Shown here piece after piece: positions 9,710-18,060 of a stretch of DNA of 64,000 bases. The DNA comes from Deinococcus radiotolerans (GTDB taxonomy: Bacteria > Deinococcota > Deinococci > Deinococcales > Deinococcaceae). Below the pieces are notes generated by a model, which was not told the origin of the DNA, searched no databases, and saw only the letters and a list, made by a program, of their open reading frames with translations. How positions within the stretch are numbered: the stretch's first letter is position 1; each line of letters starts with the position of its first letter. A program made the translations under genes and the position numbers. The stretch covers positions 1 through 64,000 of the forward strand of contig NZ_BMPE01000008.1 of NCBI RefSeq assembly GCF_014647435.1. The letters run 5' to 3'.

Positions 9710-10384
9710 ATGCGTGTTCGCCGTCTGATTCCTGTTGCGTTGGCTGCTGGCGCGGCCCTGTACCTGCGGGGCGTGTACCGCTACCGTGACCCGGTGCGCC
9801 TCCCGAAGGTGGGGGCGGGTGAGGTCCTGAGTGCCGCTGACGGCGTGGTGGGGTTCGTGCGGCGGGTACAGGATTGTCGGACGGACGGGCTGGACATGCC
9901 GGCGCTGCTGGGCACGCCGGGCGCGGCGGACGGCTGGCTGATCGGGGTGACGGTCGGGCCGCTGGACGTGCATTACGTGTTCCAGCCGGTGTCGGGCGCG
10001 GTGTCGTACGCGACGCACGTGGGCGCGCGGGTGAACGTGCCGCTGCTGGACGCCGCGGGCACGCTGAGTGCCCTGACAGGCCGCGCGGTGGACGCCTTGG
10101 TGTCGCGCGGGGCGCTGGAGAACGAGCGGCAGGCCGCCGTGATCTCCACCCCGGCGGGCGACGTGACGGTGACGCTGGTGGCGGGCCGCGCGGGCCTGAA
10201 CGGCACGTCTTTCACGCGGGAGGGCGACGAGGTGCGCGCCGGGTACAAGGCCGCGTTCCTGCAGGAGGGTGGGCTGGTGCTCTTGCACGTGCCGCTGGCG
10301 TTCACACCCGCCGTGAGCGTGGGCGACCGCGTGACGGGCGCGGAAACGGTGGTGGCGCGCAGCGGAGCGGGCGTGAACGCCTGA
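9710..10384 (+). CDS. Phosphatidylserine decarboxylase-like protein lacking the self-cleavage motif
   Basis: A 224-residue protein with an N-terminal hydrophobic segment. Several landmarks match short-form phosphatidylserine decarboxylases: RYRDPVRLP, GEVLSAADGVV, the strongly conserved PLDVHYVFQPVSGAV, an NER triplet, and a GDVTVTLVAGRAG segment. The position where the family has the Gly-Ser pair that cleaves and forms the pyruvoyl cofactor instead reads AFLQEGGLVLLHVP, without serine. I infer a non-processed, possibly non-enzymatic homologue or a protein with a changed role. It precedes an unrecognised gene on the same strand after 82 bp. Confidence 0.7.
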   Translation: MRVRRLIPVALAAGAALYLRGVYRYRDPVRLPKVGAGEVLSAADGVVGFVRRVQDCRTDGLDMPALLGTPGAADGWLIGVTVGPLDVHYVFQPVSGAVSYATHVGARVNVPLLDAAGTLSALTGRAVDALVSRGALENERQAAVISTPAGDVTVTLVAGRAGLNGTSFTREGDEVRAGYKAAFLQEGGLVLLHVPLAFTPAVSVGDRVTGAETVVARSGAGVNA

Positions 10385-10466
10385 GCCGGGCACGCGGCGC
10401 CAGGGCCGCGGTCAGGTATGCTACGCGGTCTGCCCCGGGTGAACGGGGGCGTGTTAGGGGGGTGAC

Positions 10467-11402
10467 GTGAAGACAGAATCGAATGCAGAGCGGTCAGAGC
10501 GGCACTCGCCGGAACGGGTCGCGGAGCGGCTGGTGGCGGACCGGAAGGTGCGCGCCGTGGCGCAGGCCGGAAGTTACGGCACGGAATTTCAGTGGTCGGG
10601 CAGCGTGCCGACGTTCGTGACCTTTGAGCGGGGCGTGCTGAGCGCCCACGCGGACGCGCGGGCGGGCGTGTCGGTCGAGCACTTCCCGTTCGAGAAGCTG
10701 GAGGCGTGGCGGGACTGGGACGTGGCCCGCGCGGAGGCGCCCCTGGCGCTGCTGGCCACCAGCCGGGTGCTGTACGACCCGACCGGGCACTACGGGCGCA
10801 TCCAGCGGACGCTGTGGAATCTCAGCGCGTCGCAGCGGGCCGCGCACCGCGCGGAGCTGCTGCTGAACGCGCAGGACGCGCTGACGGCCGCCCGCTCGGC
10901 GCACACGGGGGCCGGGCACGGCGTGCAGGAGCAGCTGCTGGCCCTCGCGGACGCCCGCGAGATCGCACTGACGCTGCTGTACCCGGCGCTGCTGACGTGG
11001 CTGCACCTATGGCCGGAGTTCGAGATCCGCCTGCCGCACGCGTGGCGCGCCTCGGCCGGGCTGCGCTTCCCGAAGGCGGTGTATCACCTCGAGAGTCTGT
11101 ACGCGTTCGGCGGGGAGCCGGAGGCGCGGCGGGTGCTGCTTGCCACGCGCGGCCTGGGCCTCGTGGAGCAGGAGCGGCGCGCGCGGGCGGCGTTCCAGGT
11201 CGGGTATTACGACGGCGCGGTGCGCTACCTGCGGGACGAGACGGCCCGCACGCACCGCGAGGACCTCCAGCGGTGGCTGAACCTCACGCCCGCACGGCGC
11301 GAGAAACTTGGCACGCTGATGGGCGTCACGCGCTCCCCGCTGGGGCCAGCGGCGCTGCACATCGTGCAGGAGCTGCTGGAGGCCGTACGCGAAGGCGAGT
11401 AG
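10467..11402 (+). CDS. Unrecognised 311-residue protein, possibly nucleotidyltransferase-like
   Basis: I do not recognise the family with certainty. The N-terminal third contains [29 protein letters not shown] followed by a run of alternating hydrophobic and acidic residues, loosely like the Gly-Ser region of nucleotidyltransferase folds. The rest is mostly alpha-helical ([19 protein letters not shown]..., [20 protein letters not shown]). The GTG at 10467 has a strong GGGGGGTGA ribosome-binding site. A TATGCT box at 10417-10422 is a candidate -10, giving a leader of about 40 nt. The gene ends before a strong bidirectional terminator facing hsp20. Confidence 0.75.
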   Translation: MKTESNAERSERHSPERVAERLVADRKVRAVAQAGSYGTEFQWSGSVPTFVTFERGVLSAHADARAGVSVEHFPFEKLEAWRDWDVARAEAPLALLATSRVLYDPTGHYGRIQRTLWNLSASQRAAHRAELLLNAQDALTAARSAHTGAGHGVQEQLLALADAREIALTLLYPALLTWLHLWPEFEIRLPHAWRASAGLRFPKAVYHLESLYAFGGEPEARRVLLATRGLGLVEQERRARAAFQVGYYDGAVRYLRDETARTHREDLQRWLNLTPARREKLGTLMGVTRSPLGPAALHIVQELLEAVREGE

Positions 11403-11432
11403 AGATGCGAGCGTAGACCCGGCAGCTCCCCA

Positions 11433-11477
11433 CGAATGAAAGGAGCGAGCCGATCACTGGCTCGCTCCTTTCATTCG
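11433..11477. terminator. Bidirectional terminator with perfect 19-bp stem
   Basis: Arms 11433-11451 and 11459-11477 are perfectly complementary around a 7-nt loop, between convergent genes. TTCTGGTTT follows on the + strand. Confidence 0.9.
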
Positions 11478-11484
11478 TTCTGGT

Positions 11485-11925
11485 TTACGCGCTGGCCGTC
11501 TCACTGTCGAGAACGTTGTTCGTCCGGACGGTGATGGTGCGTTTCTGGGCGGCTTCGCTGCGGGGCACCTTGATGGTCAGGGTGCCGTGTTGCAGGTCGG
11601 CTTCCACTTTGGTGAGGTCGTACTTGGCGGGCACGCTGAAGGTGCGGGCCAGGGTGCCGTGGGCGCGTTCGACGCGGTGGGCGGTGCGGCCTTCGCGGCG
11701 GTCGTAGGTGCGGGTGGCCTGGACGGTCAGCGTCTGGTTCTCCGCTTCAATCTGCACCTGGTCGGGGGTCACGCCGGGCAGGTCCAGGGTGAGTTCCAGG
11801 CCCTGGTCGTCCTCGTGCACATCAACGGGCGGGGCGAAGCGGGCGGGCGCAGCAGCCTGGCCGAACGCGCGGTCCATGCGCTGGGTCAGTTCCTCAATTT
11901 CACGGAAGGGATCGAATCGCATCAT
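11485..11925 (-). CDS. Small heat-shock protein of the Hsp20/alpha-crystallin family
   Basis: A 146-residue ATP-independent chaperone. A short N-terminal arm beginning MMRFDPFREIEELTQRMD leads to an alpha-crystallin domain (about residues 33-125) with the typical ELTLDLPGVTPDQVQIEAENQTLTVQA and the A-x-x-x-n-G-v-L-like LQHGTLTIKVPR. Such proteins form oligomers that hold unfolded proteins. The ATG at 11925 is 7 nt after AGGAGG. A near-perfect sigma-70 promoter lies upstream, with a dyad overlapping its -10. Confidence 0.95.
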   Translation of the reverse strand: MMRFDPFREIEELTQRMDRAFGQAAAPARFAPPVDVHEDDQGLELTLDLPGVTPDQVQIEAENQTLTVQATRTYDRREGRTAHRVERAHGTLARTFSVPAKYDLTKVEADLQHGTLTIKVPRSEAAQKRTITVRTNNVLDSETASA

Positions 11926-11991
11926 TTGAGTACCTCCTGAGACTGGAAGCGCGCCGCACCCTCATTCATAAATCTGAGTGCCTTGCGCTCA

Positions 11992-12029
11992 ACTATCAAC
12001 ATAGTAAAACCTGCGCGCCATATTGTCAA
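11992..12029 (-). promoter_or_regulatory. Housekeeping-type promoter of hsp20 with a dyad over the -10
   Basis: On the minus strand TTGACA (12024-12029) and TACTAT (12001-12006) are 17 bp apart. The inverted repeat ACTAT-CAAC-ATAGT (11992-12005) overlaps the -10 and the predicted start site and could be an operator. The 5' leader would be about 70 nt. No CTTGA-N11-TCAAG HspR-type site is seen here. Confidence 0.8.
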
Positions 12030-12072
12030 GTTTAGTGCGCCTCAAACTCCCGCATTCGGTCGGACGGGCGGC

Positions 12073-12102
12073 ATGACAGGCCCGGGCGCGGCGGTGTACA
12101 CT
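12073..12102 (+). promoter_or_regulatory. Promoter of the pyr operon
   Basis: ATGACA (12073-12078) and TACACT (12097-12102) are 18 bp apart. Transcription from about 12108 would include the whole PyrR-responsive leader. Confidence 0.6.
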
Positions 12103-12157
12103 CCACAGGGCCCGCGCCCCGGCGCGCCCTACAACCCCACACCCCGTCCCTTTCCCG

Positions 12158-13770
<1,613 letters not shown>

Positions 13771-13772
13771 GC

Positions 13773-14249
13773 ATGTCGGAGGTCGAGGCCACTGTGCATC
13801 AGGCTCTCGACCTCTGGCTGCAAGCGGAACGGACTTCACTCAGGGAGGCGGCACAACAACTCGGCCTCAGGTACCAGACGGCACGGACCGGTTCAGCGCC
13901 TGAAGCAGTTGTGGTGGAAGAACGGCAGGAGTGGGTGACGCTGCTCGTGAACGCCCAGCCCATCCCCGAACTGTTCACCCTGGAAGAGGCCCAACGTCTC
14001 GGCGAGGCCAGCGCAGCCGAAGTTGATCTGCTGTGCGGATTGATCGAGACCACTCACGGACCACCAGGACAGGAAAACACTACGCTCGACTGGTGGGAGA
14101 ACGCCGAGCCCTGCTGGCAGCACGAACTGATCTGGCTGGGCCAACGGTACGCCCTGACTCTTCGCCATCACGTAAGTGGACTGGAACAGACGCACTCCCT
14201 GAGCTTCAAGGTCGAGAACCTCGCCACAGGACATACGGAGGACACATGA
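13773..14249 (+). CDS. Unrecognised 158-residue protein between pyrB and pyrC
   Basis: I do not recognise this family. It starts 2 nt after pyrB ends and its TGA overlaps the pyrC ATG, so it is a true operon member. It is acidic and mostly helical at the N-terminus (HQALDLWLQAERTSLREAAQQLGLRYQT), with a Trp-rich C-terminal half (LDWWENAEPCWQHELIWLGQRYALTL). Codon use looks less GC-biased than in its neighbours. In Thermus a gene of similar size and unknown function (bbc) also lies between pyrB and pyrC. Homology is untested and may be only positional. Confidence 0.8.
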   Translation: MSEVEATVHQALDLWLQAERTSLREAAQQLGLRYQTARTGSAPEAVVVEERQEWVTLLVNAQPIPELFTLEEAQRLGEASAAEVDLLCGLIETTHGPPGQENTTLDWWENAEPCWQHELIWLGQRYALTLRHHVSGLEQTHSLSFKVENLATGHTEDT

Positions 14250-15505
14250 TCACGATTACGAACATCAAGCGCGTCGGGTCGGAGAAGACCGAGAGCGTCA
14301 CCATTGAGGGCGGCCTGATCAAGGGCTGGAACCTGCCGGAAGAAGGTCAGGTCATCGACGGGCAGGGCGGCACGGTCGCGCCCGCGCTGATCGAGCTGCA
14401 CGCGCACCTGCGCGAGCCGGGGCAGACGGAGAAGGAGGACCTCGCCAGCGGTCTGGCGGCGGCGGCGGCCGGTGGGTACGGCACGGTAGTGAGCATGCCG
14501 AACACCAGCCCTGTTGTGGACGATCCGGCGATCGTGCGCAGCCTGATTGAGAAGGCGTCGGGCCTGGGCTTCGCGCGTCTGCGTCCGGCGGCAGCGCTGA
14601 CAAAGGGGCAGAAGGGTGAGGAGCTGGCCGAACTGACCTACCTGAAAGAGGCGGGCGCGGCGATGTTCACGGACGACGGGCGCACGAACGAGAACGCCCG
14701 CACGCTGCGCCTGGGGCTGGAGACGGCTGGGAGCCTGGGCATGGTGATCAGCGTGCACGCCGAGGACGCCAGCCTGCGCGCGGACGGCGTGATGAACGAG
14801 GGGCCGGTCAGCGAGTCGCTGGGCCTGCCCGGGAACCCGGCAGCGGCGGAGGCGGCGCGCGTGGCGCGGGATATCGAGATCGTAGCGGGCCTGCACGCGC
14901 AGGGCGTCCCGGCGCGGCTGCATATCCAGCACCTGAGCACGGCGCGCGCCCTGGATCTGGTGCGCGCCGCGAAGGCGCAGGGCCTGCCAGTGACGTGTGA
15001 GGTCTGCCCGCACCACCTGACCCTGACGGACGAGGCGCTGCGTTCTTTTGACGCGATCTACAAGGTCGCGCCGCCCCTGCGCACGCAGGTGGACGCCGAT
15101 CACCTGCTGGAGGGGCTGCGGGACGGCAGCGTGGACTGCCTCGCCACGGATCACGCGCCGCACACCCGCGCGGAGAAGGAACGAGACCTGCTGGACGCAC
15201 CCAGCGGCATCGCGTACATCGAACTGGCGTTCCCGCTGATGTACACCCGCTTCGGTGAGACGCTGGGCCTGGAGCGCATCCTGGACCTGATGACGGCCGC
15301 ACCGGCGCGCGTGATGGGCTGGGAGGCACCCACCCTGGACGCGGGCGCGAAGGCTGATCTGGTCATCCTCGACCTGAGCACCGAACGCCCCGTGAACCCC
15401 GCCGAGTTCAAGAGCAAGGCGAAGTTCACGCCCTGGGCGGGCGAGACCCTGAAGGGCTGGCCGGTGCTGACCGTCGTGGACGGGAAAGTCGCGTACCAGC
15501 GGTAA
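14246..15505 (+). CDS. pyrC: Dihydroorotase
   Basis: A 419-residue zinc enzyme converting carbamoyl-aspartate to dihydroorotate. The HxH metal pair is in LIELHAHLREPGQTEKED, followed by the segment MFTDDGR, ligand histidines in HAEDASL and IQHLST, and the catalytic aspartate in CLATDHAPH. The size fits class I bacterial dihydroorotases of this lineage. The ATG at 14246 has a GGAGGAC ribosome-binding site and overlaps the preceding stop. It is the last gene of the operon and is followed by a strong hairpin. Confidence 0.96.
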   Translation: MITITNIKRVGSEKTESVTIEGGLIKGWNLPEEGQVIDGQGGTVAPALIELHAHLREPGQTEKEDLASGLAAAAAGGYGTVVSMPNTSPVVDDPAIVRSLIEKASGLGFARLRPAAALTKGQKGEELAELTYLKEAGAAMFTDDGRTNENARTLRLGLETAGSLGMVISVHAEDASLRADGVMNEGPVSESLGLPGNPAAAEAARVARDIEIVAGLHAQGVPARLHIQHLSTARALDLVRAAKAQGLPVTCEVCPHHLTLTDEALRSFDAIYKVAPPLRTQVDADHLLEGLRDGSVDCLATDHAPHTRAEKERDLLDAPSGIAYIELAFPLMYTRFGETLGLERILDLMTAAPARVMGWEAPTLDAGAKADLVILDLSTERPVNPAEFKSKAKFTPWAGETLKGWPVLTVVDGKVAYQR

Positions 15506-15520
15506 GAGGTGACAGGAGGA

Positions 15521-15554
15521 GGGGCGCTGGGGCGACCACCCGGCGCCCCCTTTC
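15521..15554. terminator. Terminator at the end of the pyr operon
   Basis: GGGGCGC (15521-15527) pairs with GCGCCCC (15543-15549), with further pairing inside the loop, followed by CTTT. It lies between convergent genes. Confidence 0.75.
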
Positions 15555-15557
15555 CGT

Positions 15558-16778
15558 TTACCGGTCGAGCCGGAAGATCCGCAGGTCGTCGTGCTCCTCT
15601 CCCTGGATCAGGTCCGTGAGGAGGCGGGCGGCCTGCACGCTGTACGTGATGCCGTTCCCCCCGTAGCCGAGGGCGAACAGCAGTCGGTCGCCCTTCTCCC
15701 GGGGGCCGATGTACGCCAGACCATCTTTCGTCTCGCCGAAGGTGCCGGCCCAGGCGAAGGCTGTTTCCGGGTGGAGGTGCGGGAGAAGCTTGCCGAGTTT
15801 GCGTTCGAGTCGTTTCTGCTTGGCGGGCAGGGCGCGTTCGCGGCGGGCTGGGCTGTGGTGGTTGTCGTCCTCGCCGCCGATGACGACGCGGCCGTCCTGG
15901 GTGGTGCGGGCGTACAGGTACGGGCGGGCCGTCTCCCAGATGAGGCAGCCGGTGGGCCACAGTTCCCCGTCGGTTTCTGCGATGGGTTCGGTCGCCAGGG
16001 CGTAGGAGTTCTTCAGCTGCGCGAGGCGCCTGCCGAGGAACTTCTCGGCCTCGTACCCGGTGGCGACGATGACCCAGCGGGCCTGGATCTTCGCGTTCCG
16101 GTCAGTGTGCGCCGTGAAGTCGCCTCCGTGCCTATCTCTGGGCTCGTCCAGGCGGGTGACTTCCGTGCGGTCGTACACCCGCGCGCCCCGGGACTGCGCC
16201 CGCTGAAGCAGGTGCTGCGCGAGGCGGTACGGGTCGACCTCCGCGCCGTCTCTGCTGAACAGTGCGGCAGGTGCAGTGATCCCGAAGCGGGCCTTCAGGT
16301 TGCGGGCGTCCAGATGTTCGACATTCAGGCCGGCGCGGGTGCGGGCGGCGTGCTCCTGCGCGAGCATGCGGGCGTCGCGGCGGTTGCTGGCGTAGTACAG
16401 GCTGCCCCGCTCGCGGAACCCGCAGTCGTCGGGCAGCTCGGCGGTCAGGTCGCGCACCATGTCGATGGCCTCGCGGCACAGGTGGTAGGCGCGTTCCGCG
16501 TCGGCCTGCCCGGTCATGGGAATCAGGTCCACGAGGTTCGTGTCGATCTCGTACTGGAGGAGGGCGGTGCTGGCGCTGGTGCTGCCGAACGCGGCGTCGC
16601 GCAGGTCGGTCACGACGACATTCAGCCCGGCGGCGGTCAGCTGATCGGCCATCAGGGCACCTGTGATGCCCGCCCCGATGACAAGCACGTCGGCGCGCTC
16701 GTCGCCGCTCAGGGGCGGGTAGGTGTGCATGAGGCCGTTGGTGAGGGGCCAGAAGGCGCGTCCGCTACGGAGATCCAT
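15558..16778 (-). CDS. FAD-dependent oxidoreductase of the DAO/glycine-oxidase family
   Basis: A 406-residue flavoprotein. The FAD-binding Rossmann loop ADVLVIGAGITGALMADQL is at about residues 29-47, and the C-terminal FAD-binding segment reads LLFALGYGGNGITYSVQAA. The family oxidises amines, amino acids or glycerol phosphate; the closest general type is the puuB/DadA-like group, but the substrate cannot be assigned. A TACAGT box (16785-16790) lies 6 nt before the ATG, so the mRNA is probably leaderless. Confidence 0.9.
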   Translation of the reverse strand: MDLRSGRAFWPLTNGLMHTYPPLSGDERADVLVIGAGITGALMADQLTAAGLNVVVTDLRDAAFGSTSASTALLQYEIDTNLVDLIPMTGQADAERAYHLCREAIDMVRDLTAELPDDCGFRERGSLYYASNRRDARMLAQEHAARTRAGLNVEHLDARNLKARFGITAPAALFSRDGAEVDPYRLAQHLLQRAQSRGARVYDRTEVTRLDEPRDRHGGDFTAHTDRNAKIQARWVIVATGYEAEKFLGRRLAQLKNSYALATEPIAETDGELWPTGCLIWETARPYLYARTTQDGRVVIGGEDDNHHSPARRERALPAKQKRLERKLGKLLPHLHPETAFAWAGTFGETKDGLAYIGPREKGDRLLFALGYGGNGITYSVQAARLLTDLIQGEEHDDLRIFRLDR

Positions 16779-16784
16779 GGGCTG

Positions 16785-16790
16785 ACTGTA
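16785..16790 (-). promoter_or_regulatory. Leaderless-type -10 box of the DAO-family gene
   Basis: TACAGT on the minus strand, 6 nt before the ATG at 16778. Confidence 0.6.
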
Positions 16791-16872
16791 GAAAGTCCGG
16801 CGGCTGGGCAGGTGGGCGCGCGGCTACGGTTTCCGGCGGGCGAACGTTCAGGTTTCGTTGTGGGACGCGAAT

Positions 16873-17976
16873 CTACTTCTGGGGCAGTTGTGGTTTCGTA
16901 CCCCGGAACGCGTCCGCGCTGGTCTGGGTGGGGAGGCGCACGACCTGCCCGGTGCGGGCACTCTCGTACAGGGCGTCCATGATGACGTGGTCCTGCACGC
17001 CCTCCTCACCGGGCGTCCACGGGGTATCGCCGCTGCGGATGCACTGCGCGAAGTGGTCGAATTCCAGCGTGAACTGGTCGTACTCGGGGAATGTGGGTTC
17101 GTGGGTGCCGCCCTCGCTGCTGACCTGTACCTTCAGGCCGTCGTAGGGGAAGGCGGGTTCCATGTTCAGGCTGCCCTTCTCGCCCATGGCGCGCAGGGAG
17201 GTGGTCTTGAACGCCGCGTAACTCGTCTGAAGGGTGGCGCTGACGCCGCCGGGGAAGCCCAGCAGGGCACTCATGGAGGCCTCGACCTCGCGGAATCGCG
17301 GGTTGCCGTCGGGCTGATGCTGCGTGGCGAACACCCACTCGGGTTCCTGCCCCGTGATGAAACGCAGGGTGTTCAGGCTGTAGATACCCACGTCCGGCAG
17401 CGGCCCGCCGCCCGCTAGCTCGCGTTTCAGGCGCCACGCCTCTGGGTCGTCCTCGACCTGCGCGTGGATGGAGTGCAGCAGCCGCACCTCGCCCAGCGTG
17501 CCGCCCTGCACGGCGGCCCTGGCCGCCCAGTGTTCCGGGGTGTACTGGCAGCGGTACGCGGTCATCAGGAGCACCCCGGCCTCTTTGCAGGCGTCCACGA
17601 TGGCCTGGGCGTCCTCGGCGTTCACGCCCAGCGGTTTCTCGCACAGGACGTGCTTGCCCAGGCGGGCGGCGCGGGTGGCGTACTCGCGGTGCAGGCTGTT
17701 CGGCGTGACGATGTACACCGCCTGCACGTCGTCGCGGCCCGCCAGTTCGTCGAACTCCTCGTAGGTGTAGGCGTCCTGCTCGGTCAGGCCCAGGGCGCGC
17801 GCGAAACCCTGCGCCTTGTCCGCCTCGCCGCTGACGAGCGCGGCGACGTACGCGTGCTTGCTGGTGCAGGCGGCGGGAATGAGCTCCTCGGCGGTCAGCT
17901 TGCCGATGCCGACCAGGGCGAACCCCACGCGCTCACGCTGCGCTTCGGGCGCTTTGATGTCCGGTTTCAGGGGCAT
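16873..17976 (-). CDS. Gfo/Idh/MocA family NAD(P)-dependent oxidoreductase
   Basis: A 367-residue enzyme. An N-terminal Rossmann fold begins VGFALVGIGKLTAEELIPA, followed by VYIVTPNSLH and the catalytic EKPLGV lysine motif. The C-terminal sugar-binding domain contains GGGPLPDVGIYSLNTLRF, as in glucose-fructose oxidoreductase-like and xylose-dehydrogenase-like members, where Tyr replaces the more common His. It probably oxidises a sugar or polyol. TACGGT (17984-17989) lies 7 nt before the ATG, and an 11-bp-phased operator array lies further upstream, overlapping the end of the next gene. Confidence 0.93.
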   Translation of the reverse strand: MPLKPDIKAPEAQRERVGFALVGIGKLTAEELIPAACTSKHAYVAALVSGEADKAQGFARALGLTEQDAYTYEEFDELAGRDDVQAVYIVTPNSLHREYATRAARLGKHVLCEKPLGVNAEDAQAIVDACKEAGVLLMTAYRCQYTPEHWAARAAVQGGTLGEVRLLHSIHAQVEDDPEAWRLKRELAGGGPLPDVGIYSLNTLRFITGQEPEWVFATQHQPDGNPRFREVEASMSALLGFPGGVSATLQTSYAAFKTTSLRAMGEKGSLNMEPAFPYDGLKVQVSSEGGTHEPTFPEYDQFTLEFDHFAQCIRSGDTPWTPGEEGVQDHVIMDALYESARTGQVVRLPTQTSADAFRGTKPQLPQK

Positions 17977-17983
17977 GGGCCTT

Positions 17984-17989
17984 ACCGTA
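17984..17989 (-). promoter_or_regulatory. Leaderless-type -10 box of the Gfo/Idh/MocA gene
   Basis: TACGGT on the minus strand, 7 nt before the ATG at 17976. Confidence 0.5.
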
Positions 17990-18016
17990 GCCGCGCGGCG
18001 CGGCGTCCGGATGGGG

Positions 18017-18060
18017 CGGCACTTCAGGGCTTCTTCAGCGGCGCGTCAGGGGGCCGTGAA
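18017..18060 (-). promoter_or_regulatory. 11-bp-phased tandem operator array upstream of the Gfo/Idh/MocA gene
   Basis: On the + strand TCA at 18024, 18035 and 18046 and TGA at 18057 are exactly 11 bp apart. Coding-strand units begin TTCAC, CTGAC, CTGAA and CTGAA. Part of the array overlaps the stop codon of the upstream gene. Confidence 0.55.
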
